Shown here piece by piece: positions 1-12,332 of a DNA stretch of 64,000 nucleotides. The stretch is from positions 12,617,792 to 12,681,791 of the forward strand of contig NC_037271.1 of assembly GCF_000002425.4 (NCBI RefSeq), in the 5' to 3' direction. The position numbers and the translations under genes are program-made. The DNA comes from Physcomitrium patens. Lineage: Eukaryota > Streptophyta > Bryopsida > Funariales > Funariaceae. Below the pieces are notes generated by a model. That model did no database searches, was not told where the DNA came from, and saw only the letters and a list, made by a program, of their open reading frames with translations. The stretch's first letter is position 1. Each line of letters starts with the position of its first letter.

Positions 1-433
1 TAATGAAATCAACATTGACTGTTGATTCAACCTTTGTGAAACAAATTCAATCAAGTATGTCTTTTAATCTTCTTGTTCACAATATCAAGAATCTTTCTTT
101 TAAGTCCTAAGATAATTCTAAGTTTGAATTCAAAAATAATCTACTATATTATGAAAGTCGATAATATGTTCCAAAATAAAAAGTATGATTATTTGTTCTT
201 CAAGTACATCACGACTTTCTAGCAGCAAGATATTTTGGATACAACAAGACTTTGAAACTTATATTTAGAGATTTTTAGTGGCTACAAATGTAGAAGGATG
301 TAAAAGAATTTGTTCAATTATGCAACATTTTTTTAAGATCAAAAACTCCCCGTTATCGACTATATAGACTTCGTCAACCATTATCCATTCCAAAACAACC
401 ATAGTATTCTGTTTCTATGGATTTTATCATGGT
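1..433 (+). pseudogene. Gypsy integrase N-terminal part (broken)
   Basis: Frame 3 from position 3 gives a degenerate peptide with the integrase zinc-binding and pre-core region. Around 208-260 it reads like HDFLAARYFGYNKTL, followed by a decayed W-x-DVKEFV-x-C stretch and then SVMD/SMDFIM at about 411-434. The last motif is the start of the catalytic core. Stops interrupt it at positions where relatives have Gln or Trp. It is cut at about 434 by the next feature. Confidence 0.8.
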
Positions 434-1690
434 GTCATACTGTAATTGCTTATAGTATGTAAAATTTAGTTAGAACATATAATGTGTTCATAAGTCTTGG
501 TGTATGTTAGAATGGTTAATAGATTAATTTAAATAAATTAGATATAAAAAACTTTATTTTTAATTTTATCTATTATGATTATGATATTTAAAATATTATA
601 GGAGCTAAATATTTAGTATAAAGCCTTAAGAAGAGATTAGAACCTAAAGATGAAAATCTAAACTAGTAGGAGGCTTATTGGAAGGGATGAAAGCAAGGCA
701 TGGTTGGATGAAGGCAAGGAATGGAGATCTTCATTCCTATTGATCAAAGGCCATGTCCAATGGGCTTCAAGGAGGCTGCCCGAGGCCTTCTTAGGAATTA
801 GGGTTTTCTTTTCAAGGTATTTGAGCATTTGAGGCTAATGTTAATAATTTTAGGTTTTTGGATATGGATTTGATGCAAATTTTATGTAATTTTGGAGTTT
901 TTATGAAGGAGTTATTGGTGCCAAAGTTAAAGTATCAATTTCATACCTACTATCACTCTTTAGGACATAACACACATTTATAAAGAACAACAAAAGATTG
1001 GCAATTAAGGTTAAAGAGAGCACTTTTTCAACTACACTTTTCATATAGTATTTGATGAATTTGGAATTTAGATAAAGAAGTTATAGAGAGTTGAAGTCAG
1101 TGCATCCAAATCAAAGGTAGTAAGTAAGTGATTTTATTCATAGTAATGGTTGGAGCCATATCTTAAATTTTTGGACGAATTTTTGGCTCAAATCCTCAAA
1201 AATAGATAGATTATTGTATTAAGAAGATATACATATAAATTTTGTAGTATTTAAGTACTTTATTTGTGAGATATAAAGAAAATTGCATGTACGTATATAA
1301 ATATTAGGATTTGAAGCTACTATTAGGATTTTGATAATATCTTATGATCTGCAATGAATTTGTAGTTGAAATTTGTTATGGTAGTTTTTAGAAGTACATC
1401 AATACTTTATGTAAAATTTGAGTATGTTTGAACGATCCGATTGGAAGATATGAGTTTTTAAAGTTTAAAAATAATACTTTATAAGAATATATAAGGATTT
1501 AGAGTTTTCTTTTATCATATTTTGGATGATTTTGGGAACTTAAGACTTATAAATTTGGTGTAATTGCTCTTAAAAGTATTATACATATATACAAATTTGG
1601 TCTTTCTTATCTCAAGACTTGATTGAGCAATTAGTGGCAGCTAGGAGCCTAGTGCTTTCTTGAGGCTTAACTTTCTATATCCCAACAACA
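434..1690. mobile_element. About 1.25-kb insertion in integrase, possible solo LTR
   Basis: Element B reads through this point without a gap (SMDFI then IDLLIS), whereas here the coding similarity stops at SMDFIM (about 433) and resumes at NLPIS (about 1691). The inserted DNA begins TGTCATACTG and ends near CCAACAACA, i.e. TGT...ACA ends as in an LTR. It contains no coding similarity that I recognise. I could not find a convincing target-site duplication, so the exact borders and the solo-LTR reading are inference. Confidence 0.5.
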
Positions 1691-2620
1691 AATCTTCCAA
1701 TTTCATATTCTTATGACTCTATATTCATGATAGTAGATTATTTTACTAAGATGGCACATTTTTTACTACAAAAAAAATCTATTAGGGGTGAAGAAATAGC
1801 AAAATTCTTTCTTCACAACATCTATCGCTATTATGGATTATTCAAAGATATTATATCACATAGGAGAACTTAGTTTGTATTAAGATTTTGATAGACTCTT
1901 TTTAAGATTGTAAAAGTAGATATAAAACTATCTTTTTCATTCCATCCTCAAACTGATGGATAAACGGAGCATGTTAATTAAGTTTTGGAGTTGTTTTTAA
2001 GATGTATCATCAACTATCAACAAGATGGTTGGACAACTCTTTTACCTTTCATAGAGTTTGCTTATAATAATACGTTATATTCTTCTACAAAATAAATACC
2101 TTTCTTAGTCAATTTTGGTTATTATCCACAATTTGATACTTTTGACTTTTCAAAAGTTGATAATCTTGAGGCAGAAGATTTGGTAAATTATTTGTCAGAG
2201 CTACAAGCAACAATAAAGGCATAATTAAAAGAAGTTCAACAACAATAAAAGATCAATGCAGATGTCTATCGAAAGGAATAACCACCATTCTACGTGGATG
2301 TCAAGGTATGGTTACTTTGTCGTAATATCAAGACTACTCATTCTTGTGATAAGTTGGACTATCGTAAGCTTTTATCATTTCTTATTTTTATACAAATCAA
2401 TCCAATTGTATATTGTTTACACCTATTGAAGTCAATTAAAATCCATCTAATATTCCACGTGTCTCTTCTTGAACCATATAAGACAGTGGACATAGCAAGA
2501 AGAAGAAAAGTGCCACTTCCTCTTATAGAAGTAAATAATAATAAAGAATTTGAAGTAGAAAAAGACTAAGACTCAAGGCGGTACCAAAATAAGTTGGAAT
2601 ATATTGTTCATTGGCACGGT
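1691..2620 (+). pseudogene. Gypsy integrase core, C-terminus and start of chromodomain (broken)
   Basis: The coding similarity resumes after the insertion: a DYFTKMAHF motif (about 1737-1763), NIYRYYG (about 1817-1840), an FHPQTDG motif around 1942-1960 in which the following Gln codon is now TAA (1961-1963), then the LPFIEFAYNNT motif (about 2041-2075). The longest open piece, 2294-2569, carries the C-terminal KLDYRK...IFHVSLLEPYK block. The chromodomain begins at about 2590 (LEYIVHWHG) and is interrupted near 2620. Confidence 0.85.
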
Positions 2621-4470
2621 ATTGTATTACATACTATCTAACTTGAGAACGCAGCAGACGTCTGGCTCTAGAAGATAAAATGATGTTTTGTAAGTATCCA
2701 AGTAGTCTAGTAGGATTCAACCATCTAAATACAAAATATTTTGGATTTCAATGTAAAAGCTTTATTCCAATACAAAGTACTTAGAACCCTATTTTTATAA
2801 CTTTTGAATATTATAAGGACAGATTCTTTTGTTATTTGTTATTTTTTATTTTTTTATTTTTTATTTTATTTTTTTTATTTTTTTTTAAACCCTAATCCTA
2901 GACAGCGAGCCCCATCAAGTTGTAATTATCAATCTGACTGTCCCATTGTTGTGAGACTTCTACCACTAGTATCTTTACAAGTCTTCTAAATGTTCAAGAA
3001 GTTCAATCCAATCCAACTTACAGATTGCAAGAAAACACTATAAATCCACACTGAAGTCCCTTGACCATCGCCTAAAAGATTGATGATGAGTTTTAACTTA
3101 TAATTTTTCCTTCTATGATCATTAATTCCTATTCAAATTTTGTGTGTAGCTCCGCCTTTAAGTCCTCAATTTACCGCATCAAAATTCACCTTATTCCAAC
3201 AGATAGATCTCAGATATTACAAAAATCCTAAACAACTCTAATATGCCAACTTCTAATACTTCTTTATACAAATGATCAAATATCTTCTATCCGTACTGTA
3301 AGACTAACACAAATTTTTGTATGCACTTAGTATATTCAACCATCTAGACACCTCTAAAATTTCAATCGTAGATGTCTCTCCAATTTTATAAAAATAGTCA
3401 AGAGTATTAACCTTTACTTTATTGTAAAAATCCAATTCACCAATACAAACATTGACTTTGAGCAATGATTGCAAAGTCCTCCCAAACCCTATGAAACCTA
3501 ATTCTATACCTTTCGGAGGAGCTTGAAGCTAGCTCTCCGACCCCAAAATCTTGATCTCTGAATGCCCTCTTTTTTTTTCTCTCCTCTCCTTTAACTCCAT
3601 GAGGTTCCCTATTCTTCTGCCTTAGACTCCGAGTTGGAACAACAGACCCGCCTCCATGAAATTCTTGCCTCTACGAGGATCTTTTCATGGAAAAGATGTT
3701 TCTCCGAAACGGCATAGAGAATGGAAGAGCTTGAAATGGAACCAAAGCCTCTGTATTCGAGACCTCATTGGGTTGCCCAATCGAGTTAGGTCTCATACTG
3801 GGTAAGAAGCCCATACCAGGACCTGGATTGAATATTCTCGTAATTGGGTCAAATTGGCCCTTCACATCAGACTCACTCAAATATTGAATTGGTCCTTTTC
3901 CCTTTTGCTGACTCTTGATAAGAACGGCTCGGACTCATTCCACCCGATTTATCGGAGAATCTTGAGGACCTCGATTTATCTCCTCAATTTTTCTTGCCTT
4001 TAGATCTGTTGATCTCAATTATTGAAATTAAATAGAGCATTACATTATTGATAAGTATGCCCCGACTACTTGTTATTCCCACACACTAGCATGTAATTAT
4101 CACTACCTCTAGGATTGAGACATTCACTAGCATAATGATCAATCTATCTACAACGAAAACAACGAAGTGGTCTTCTTGCACCCCCATCAGGCATATTGGG
4201 TGTCTCCACCAGTATATACCTATTAGGCTTATTCTATGTAGGGTTAGAAAATGATCCTAGTTGTCCCGTTGGTGCGGAGGGTACTTGGTTTGATGACGTC
4301 GGTGGAACATACGCTGTTGTCACGTTCGATGGTACAGCTTGCAATGGGGTGACATTAACTGGCCCCTAAATATTGGCACTAGAATTGGCCACTGTTTCTA
4401 ACATCCAAGATGACTAAATATTAATAATATCTTTTCTATTTATATTTTCACCATATAGTTGTATTGCAAC
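2621..4470 (-). mobile_element. Insertion in chromodomain with gag-like CCHC zinc knuckle
   Basis: The chromodomain of the host element stops at about 2620 and resumes at about 4470, so roughly 1.85 kb is inserted. On the minus strand around 4120-4170 there is a gag-type zinc knuckle of form C-x2-C-x4-H-x4-C (CFRCR...HYASEC), preceded by a Pro/Ser/Thr-rich stretch (to about 4330) and followed downstream, through stops, by an open stretch at 3671-3880. This resembles the C-terminal gag of a retroelement, but no LTR or pol is visible. An AT-only stretch lies at 2830-2890. The flanks share ACGG (about 2615 and 4471), a possible but unproven target duplication. Confidence 0.5.
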
Positions 4471-5132
4471 AGGACAACGGATACAATATTAATGAATGTA
4501 TATGGAAGCAAGCAAAGAATCTTGCAAATGTAGCAAAGAAGGTGGAGGCTTTTCATCAACGATATCAAGATGAAGACCTTTCTTATAAAAAAAATAAGAT
4601 CTAGGCAAGATGACATTCTACTTTCAATCCTTGTTTGTAGCTTCTTTGTATTTGTGACGATGTAGAGATGGAGAACCAACTACTAGCACAATTTGATTAA
4701 AGAGCCTTTGTTTGCTAACCTGCCAAATGAGATATTGCAATTGTCAAAACCTTTAAGTTGACACAATCAAGATGAAGATCTTCACGAACGACATTTTTTT
4801 CCTTGAATAAATGGTGAGATACAAAGCGTTTGATATCACGACCTTGAAAGAGACTCCTAATATTTGGTAACTTTATTAGAGATAGGAACAACTCCTAATC
4901 ATGTTCCAAATATTTTATTTGAACGAAGTTATGAAGGCCTCAACAATGACCAAAAAATAAGGTGGTCTTTCCGCCCTAGTATGGAACACTATTGATAGTT
5001 GAAAGGCCTTATCAACCAACTTCAAAGAGAACAAAGATCTGAGTATGTGGCAAATATAATTTGTCACATCATAGATTTTTTTAACATATGATAATCGCTC
5101 TTCGTGGAACTCGACCCTTGAAGGGGAGATAA
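4471..5132 (+). pseudogene. Chromodomain end and 3' tail of gypsy element
   Basis: At 4471-4570 the peptide reads NGYNINECIW followed by K-QAKNLAN and a VEAFHQRY block, the C-terminal half of a chromodomain; element B has the same block at about 41.9-42.0 kb (minus). Downstream, stop-ridden 3' sequence leads to a purine-rich tract (GAAGGGGAGATAA, 5120-5132) directly before the LTR, which is the expected polypurine tract position. Confidence 0.8.
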
Positions 5133-5690
5133 TGTCATGAACATATACATGTAAGCCAATAATTACCTATATAAATAAGTAGAAGTAAATAAAAATAAAT
5201 TAAAATAAATTAATTCTATAATATCTTCTAAGAAAGCTTCTTAAAAGCTTTATAGATGTAGCTTTGACTTTATAGGTGTCCATTGTTGACTTTTAGATTA
5301 AAAACTTGTTCAATAAGTTAACCATGTACCACACATGTTAATAGCTTGAAGAATAAGTTAACTATGTCGCACACATATAGAAAAATTTGCCTTGTAAGTC
5401 AAGGCATATGTCCTACAAAGTCAAGACATATTGGAGGTTCTATAGAACATCACCACATAGCCCCTAGTTACATAGTATATATAGAGACAAGAATAAAGGA
5501 CTCTTTACTCTTGTCAATTCTTTTCTTGCTTCTAGTCTAGTTTTAAGAGTCTCAAGTTTTCTTGTCTTTTGGCAATAAGCCATTCCAATTTCTTTTTAAT
5601 ATATGTACTTCCTTATTTCTATTTTGTCACTTTTTCTTTGACATGGATTTCATTGGTTTATGCATCATCTCACAGTTCATGTCCTCAACA
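5133..5690 (+). repeat. 3' LTR of chromovirus family (TGTCATG...CTCAACA)
   Basis: 558 bp, starting TGTCATGAAC right after the polypurine tract and ending GTCCTCAACA. It aligns along its whole length with the minus-strand LTRs at 40,782-41,322, 18,843-19,381 and 23,820-24,360. A TATATATAGAG box at about 5475-5486 is conserved among the copies and is the likely LTR promoter. Confidence 0.85.
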
Positions 5691-5819
5691 CTAATGCAAC
5701 TAAGATTTTTAGCAAAAGAATATTATTTAATTATCCATCAAGTATATTTTTGATAATAAGCATAGAATTAGATATATTTATAAGAAAAAAATAAAAAAAT
5801 AAAATAAAATAAAATTATA

Positions 5820-8570
5820 AGAATCTAACTTGACTGAGCTAATAATAGCTCTAAAATTGTACAACAATCATGACTTCTATAATTTTATGGATGATTACTC
5901 TAATTATAATCAAATAACAATAGCTCCTAAAAATTGGCATAAGATTGTATTTATATCACTTTTGAAATATTTTAAATATGTAATAATATCTTTTGACTTA
6001 TACAAGGCTCTTTCAATTTTATAAAGAATAATGACCTATATATTCTTATACTTTCTTCAAAAAATTATATTAATTTTTATTGATGAATTTAATTTTAAAA
6101 TATCAAATAATAATCACCTTAAAATCTTTTAATTTTAATTCTAATGTTGCAAAAAAAAAATAAAAATAAAAATAAAAAAAATCAAATCAAATCAAATCAA
6201 ATCAAACCAAAAAAAAATCATTTAATAATTATAAAGAGATTTTTATTATAATATGTCATTTTAAAAAAGAAAATAATATGTAATTTTAAAAAAGTAGAGA
6301 TTATTATAAATCTACTATCTTTAAATAGAATAAAATAAATTAAAAAGATTTTGAAATACATAGATTGGTACCACTACTTGATTGAATCATATTCTATCTA
6401 TGCCTCACTATTGACTAATTTTTTGAAGAAGACTATCAAAGTTTAATGGACCTCTGAATGTGAAGTTGTTTTTGATGTAATTGAAAATAAATTTCTATTA
6501 TATTCTTTCTGCTACCATCTAATTAGGTTCAATTTTTTTGTATCTATTAAAATACTTCTAAATTGGCAATAGGTAGTATTAAGAATTCTCTTATTTAATA
6601 GAATGAAGAAAGACATCAAGAAAGAAATTGATATAATAAAATAAAAAATGAAGTTTCTTAGATTTGCAAGAGTAAGATACTACATAGAGCTTTGTTATTA
6701 CAAGATGTCATAAAATCTAATACATTTAAAAGAATAAAAACAAAAAATTTCTTTTAGAGCCTTTATTTCTAAAAATTCCCACAAAGAGCATTATTCCTTG
6801 ACTTTGCTTTATAACCAATCAATAGAGTCATTGTAGGAAGAGTTATTGTTCTTCTTAATCTCCTTCCATTTATAGCAATTAAGAATTAGGTTCCAAACTA
6901 TAACATGTAGTGTCTTATGTCAATTAGATGATAAGCATTTAATCTATTCTATTGCATTTGTTAATAAATAATTAATAGATATTAAACACAACTATACAAC
7001 CACAAAACAAAAATATTTAGATGTGGTCTTTAGTATCAAAAAATTCCACCATTATTTTTTAATGAAGAAGTTGGTCTTCTTTGTGAATCATATGGCTCTT
7101 AAATATATTATGAATAAAATAGAATTAAATAATAGATTACTAAGATGGATGTTACTTCTAATAGAATTTGATTATAGAATGTAATACAAATTGAAAAAGT
7201 AATACAAATTAATTAATCACCTCTCACAATTATTTATAACTATAGATATTCAAAATATAGATGATAAACTTTTCTATTGTCTATTTGTTCCATATTATGA
7301 TCACACTAGTACAGTTTAAATATATTGCTAATTTTTTTAATATTTAAATACTCAATGCTTTATCAAAAAAATAAATCCTAGAAGATTAGAGTAACTATTA
7401 TTCATTTTGTTCTTATATCCAAGAAATTATATTACTATAAAATTGACAATATATAAAGATGTTATCTTATATATAAATAAATACCATTTTTTTCAAAATT
7501 TTGTCACTTAAGTGCTTGTGGTGGTTATTTTTATAGTTAATTAAAATTCAAAAATTTCTTTAAATTAGCTATTTTTAGCCTATAATATTTTTGAATTTAG
7601 AATCTTTTATAAGATCTTGTAATTCTTGTTAACAATATGTATGCAATGATTTAAATCTCACAATGCTTTTGATTCCTTACTTCTTCTTATTCTATTTTTA
7701 AAAGTGGAATATAGACCATAGTAGATTTGTTTATGCTACTTCTTCATATGAAATACAATATATCATTGTAGCTATAAAATATTTGACCAAGTAAGCAAAG
7801 AAAAAGTTATTAAGATAGTAGATACTAACAAGTTGTCATATTTTGTATAAAAATGTTATAGCTTATTTTAATTATCAAAAAATCCTTATAAGTCACAATT
7901 ATATTTTTTTTAAATAAGGCTATTAAAAAAATAACCACATTATTTATCATCAATCATAAAAAGACTATTATCTATTATCTGTAAATAAATGATTAAAAAA
8001 AAATCATCCAAACTTTAATTTGGATATAAGAAATAATTGTGATAGATTCTAAGTATAATTAGAATCTTAAGCTTATTTCTATTTTTTTGGACTCATCTTA
8101 CTAATTACAAAAAAAATCATAAAGGCTACACTTTTTTTTCTTGGTATATGGAATAAAATCCAATCTACTTGTAGAATTTAAAGTATCATCTTTATGCATT
8201 TCTATTGACAAATAATTAGATACTTTTTAGTCTTTGAAAGAACTACTAAAATATTTAAAAAGACTAAATGAAACTTAAAGTTTTTCAATCCATTATATAA
8301 AAATTATTTAGAAGAGAAGAAAGAAGATATCTAATAATATAAATAAATAAATAAATAATCTTATTCAATGGATATAGAAGATGGTCCAGATTGCTAAAAA
8401 ATTATAATTTTTAGCCAAACTTGATGCACATTAGACATAATCATATTTTTTAAAAAATATTTGATAATAATTTAGTCTACTTCAAAATATCAAATAGAGA
8501 ATACATTCTTATACAAATTAATGGAAGTTTTGATAAGAAATATAAGATAAAAGCTTAGATTACAACAATA
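5820..8570 (+). pseudogene. Second gypsy-type polyprotein remnant (RT, RNase H, integrase)
   Basis: This is a different Ty3/gypsy lineage from the chromovirus family. At 5830-6024 an open piece shows the RT finger/palm region (FMDDYSNYNQITIAP, then FKYVIISFDLYKA). After an ATCAA-repeat-bearing gap, 6400-7310 carries the RT connection and RNase H (KFKWTSECEVVFD; KYLDVVFSIKKFHHYFLMKK; FVNHMALKYIMNK). Then 7330-8560 gives a stop-ridden integrase ending with LKYLKRLNET and a DNNLVYF...INGSFDKKYKIKA tail. No chromodomain, gag or LTR can be assigned. The frame shifts several times and has dozens of stops. It abuts the LTR at 5133-5690 without a primer-binding site or gag, so that LTR is not its own 5' LTR. 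Confidence 0.8.
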
Positions 8571-9720
8571 ATCTAGTCAATCATTTTTATAATTGTTCTA
8601 GGTCAAATCTATAGATTATTTTTATCCTTAGTGTATTATATCTATATGCTCAAAGCAAAGATGGCAAGCATTTTTAAGTATTATTTTCTTTAAGTCATGG
8701 TTATTTTCAATGTAGCTAATACAATTGGATCAAATTATTAAGAATTTATAATCATGTAATTCTTAATAAAAAAATTTGATAGAAAAACAGATACTATTCA
8801 TAATTTAGCTAATAATTAACTAAGAAATTTCTAAATATAGAAAAATATTAAATCAAATACAAATAAAAAAATTATTTTTTTTTTAGATCAAAATCTAAAT
8901 GTTTTTCTTCTTAGATTTTATTTCTCTAATAGATTTTAGTATCAATTTTTATAATTTTTTCTACTCTTTTCATTATAGATTGTATCAAAAGAAAGAATAG
9001 TATTATCTCTATTCTTAAAAATAGTCCCAATGGTTTCCATGTATAAGTCCTACCAATAGATTTTAATTAGTAGAATTATTAAAAATATAATTTTAAGTTA
9101 TTTAAATTTTATTATTCACATTCTATCTTTAAAATATTATAATATATATAAAACAAATTTATTTTTTATATTATTATAAAGATTTAAAAAATAATTAAAT
9201 AAAAATATTTTTTTATTCTATTTTTTTAATAGAATAAAATGCAATAAATAGAATTTGATTAGTTTTATAGTGTACAATTGTTTGATTACACTTATTTCAT
9301 TTATTTGTGTTATTTTTCTTCTTTATTTTTATTACGTCTTTCACTTTATACCACCAATTACAAGCAACTCTTAATTAGAATCATCTTATAATTTGGTATG
9401 AGTAATAAATTTATGCTTACACATTACCAAAAAAACTTTAATTTTTTTTACCACTCTTCTCAACAATAATCTATAATGCAAAATTTTATTAAAAACATAG
9501 TTGAAAATGAATGATTTTTGTTTTCATTCAAAGATATTACTACATTTATATCTATATCAATATATTTCATTTATATTTGATATATTTATCCTAATATTTT
9601 ATCTTATTAGTGGTATATCAAAAATAATAATAAAAATAATTGAAATTTATACTCTGTATTCAATACACACAATAAAATTTGCAACAAAGATTTAATGCAA
9701 GTTGCTTTAATATAAAGAAG

Positions 9721-9754
<34 letters not shown>

Positions 9755-10069
9755 GTATGTGTGTATTAAGATTTTTCGTAAATATTTGATATTGAATTAT
9801 GTATTATCAAATATTTGGTATTAAACCATATATTATTAAAAAAATTATTTCTACTAAGTTTACTAAAGCATATGAGACTATTTATTGAATCAACCAAATA
9901 TTCTTCTAAATTCGTATTAACATTATGAATTTCTAATAAAAAATAATAATAATAACTTCTTTCAAAAAAAAAATTATAATAATTACCTTTAAAAAAAATA
10001 TAATTATATTGAAAAAATTAATGAGTCTTTCTTTGTTAAAATAGAATAATATACGTCACATGCACTACT

Positions 10070-10105
<36 letters not shown>

Positions 10106-11149
10106 TTATTTATTTATGATTTAAGATAAATATAGAGATGCATCCAACAATCTAATTCATGATTTGTGATTATTTAGATAATATGTGTACATCAATACCT
10201 AATGAGTGTATATTTTTTTTTAAAATATTAATTATTGATATTTATTGAAGTTAGGTAGGTAGTAAAGTAATTGAAGTAATCTGTTAGTTGTAATATGTTT
10301 TAAAGTTTAATATAGACTAAATTAATTTTCATCATTATTAAATATTAGTATCTAGTAAAGTATATTGTTTGTAATAAGTAGTATTTTAGCTTATTTAAGT
10401 AGTATATTTATTAATTGGACTACTTAACTAAGGTCAATTTAAAAGTATTAAACCAACAAAGGTATTTAGACTAATAGGATTTGAACAATAAAAGGTAGGT
10501 TGGAAATATCCAATTCAAGTAATAATTAGAATTCTTAAAGTTTGAGATAGAAAAAATTAGATCAACTACTAACAAAAAATCAATTAGCTACTTGCAATTA
10601 TTTAAAATAATATAAGTAGCCACAAAGATCAAGAATTACATGTGCATACAAATTTGACAAGAGAAAAAGAAATTAAAAAGTAATAAGTGCCTAGTACAAG
10701 GCTAAATATTTTATTACTGTTTTTATTAATATAAAAATTATCTTTAAATTATTTATAAATTTGGACTATTTTTTCAATTCACTAGTACATCATTTTTATT
10801 TTTTTCTATCTAAGTTTAATTGTTGTAGTCTTTATTGAAGTTAAATTCTATGTTATCAAACTCAAATTAGTAATTGGTGTAAAATTCCTTGGAATAAAAA
10901 ATTTATCTACAACTTATCAACTTTGATATAAGAAGGGTAGTCATTAGATATTATTACTTAATATCTATCAATAAATCTTATTAATATCTATCTCTTCCAT
11001 ACTATTTATTACTATCATAGATTTCCAATTAATATTATATTTGATTGAGAATCTTAATATGTGCCAAAGTTTTGGATGACGTTTTTTAATATTCCAAAAG
11101 TTGATATTAGTTATATTTGAATTTTCCATTAATGTAATGTAAATTTGAT
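8571..11149. other. AT-rich intergenic DNA, no gene seen
   Basis: Very AT-rich with runs of A or T and two AT microsatellites (9724-9752; 10,074-10,100 followed by TTTA repeats). The open frame at 9501-9695 is composition-driven and has no recognisable motif. It may hold decayed retroelement tail or LTR sequence of the upstream remnant, but I cannot show it. Confidence 0.6.
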
Positions 11150-11219
11150 GTTACTCTGGTATATTTGATGGTACATTTATGTAATAGTTGTAATGTACCA
11201 TCAAATATATTAAAGTAAC
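11150..11219. repeat. Inverted repeat / hairpin, 26-nt arms
   Basis: The left arm at 11,150-11,175 (GTTACTCTGG...GGTACA) and right arm at 11,194-11,219 are reverse complements at 22 of 26 positions, separated by an 18-nt loop. The mismatches are one 4-base block. It sits exactly where AT-rich DNA gives way to a GC-richer island. It could be a small MITE or a terminator/hairpin of an unannotated transcript. Confidence 0.7.
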
Positions 11220-11224
11220 GCTTG

Positions 11225-12060
11225 TTGTTTTGCTCTTATTAGTGTAGCACAAGGCAGCATTCCTTCGTCTTCTTCTTCATCTCGCATTTGGTCTCGATCC
11301 CATTCGTTCGGTATGCAGGGCGAGGATGAGCCAGGCTTGCTGGAGCGGCAAGGACGGATCCATTCTTCTTCGTTGTCCTCGTCCTCGTATCACCGTCTTC
11401 TTCCTTAGATGCTGCTGCTGCGAGTGGGAAGCTTTTGTTTGCTAGTGTAAATGGAGGTTCATTCCCTCTCTTTCTCTCGCTTTATAGTGTGTGGACTCCG
11501 TGCCAGATTGGGAGGGCGATGGATGGCACTCTAGACCACCGCCGAGGAACATTAGCTATCGCTAGGTTCTCCACTTCACCACCTTCACCACGCTGCGGCA
11601 GCAGAGCATCCGCTACGTCCCTCCGCCCATCCATCCCCACCCCCCCCCCCCCCAACTCCCATCATTTTAAGCTTTGCGCATTGATTCCCGAGCTTTGTCC
11701 AGGCAATGATATGCTGTAACCTAATTGCTGTGAGGAATGTACCAAATCACAGCGACACGCAATCATCACCTTGCGTTATCCAGTGCCGACATTTCCGGCC
11801 TTTCTTTTTCATGGAGATAAAAGCTAACCCTAATTGTGGATTTTGCCGTTTTCTGCGTGTCTGCATCCCCTCGTCGTGCATCAATGCTACGATGCTTTCC
11901 CAAGATTCTTCCAGGTAGGCTCTGCTCTGCTTCGTCAGCAATACGATGCAATTCATTCAGACGTCAAAGCCGAGGTTTTGCTGCGTCGGAAATCATCTTT
12001 GATCTCATTTCATCTCATCTCGTCTTCTCCATTGTGAATCTTTCAAAATCCTCGGAATGC
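11225..12060. other. GC-richer island with possible exon signals, gene not identified
   Basis: Base composition and codon-like content change sharply from the surroundings. A 31-codon frame begins at the ATG near 11,312 (MQGEDEPGLLERQ) and ends in a Ser-rich stretch. A pyrimidine tract ending in TTTATAG (about 11,460-11,487) resembles an acceptor, and CAG|GTAGGC near 11,914 resembles a donor. The several overlapping open frames (11,435-11,719; 11,706-11,918; 11,836-12,234) show no domain I recognise and no consistent coding frame. It may be the remnant or first exons of a gene whose rest was displaced, or an untranslated transcript. A C14-type homopolymer lies at about 11,640-11,653. Confidence 0.4.
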
Positions 12061-12297
12061 GTTACTTTGATCGATATAATAAGCAATACATTGAATTTTG
12101 TTGCAAAAAATATATATTTTTTTTTTATTACACACCTTGTGGAAATAATTGAGAGATTTAAAATATCGAATCTTGTTCATCATGTAACTAAGAATTCATT
12201 TTCTTTTTTTCCTTTTTTTAAATTTGAATTATAATTAAGCAATCATAATAAAAAGATAATTATACTTGTAAACAATATATTTGATGGCTTCTATGCA

Positions 12298-12332
<35 letters not shown>

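Larger units (their letters stand above)
1..5690 (+). mobile_element. Degenerate Ty3/gypsy chromovirus, 3' part, open at left edge
   Basis: Translated pieces in order along the plus strand are the RNase H-integrase linker, the integrase core, a chromodomain and an LTR, which is the 3' half of a chromovirus of the same family as elements A (18.8-24.4 kb) and B (40.8-48.7 kb). The first bases encode a segment closely matching element B at about 45.1-45.3 kb (minus). The reading frame is broken by many stops, and two insertions split it at about 434-1690 and 2620-4470. The 5' half lies outside the window. Inferred to be dead. Confidence 0.85.

Noticed and set aside
5830-6024. 64-codon frame as an independent small gene
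   Set aside because: Its sequence is the gypsy RT finger/palm region; it belongs to the remnant 5820-8570.
5133-8570. LTR at 5133-5690 as the 5' LTR of the gypsy remnant at 5820-8570
   Set aside because: A chromovirus polypurine tract and chromodomain lie directly before it, it is followed by RT without primer-binding site or gag, and the pol lineage differs.
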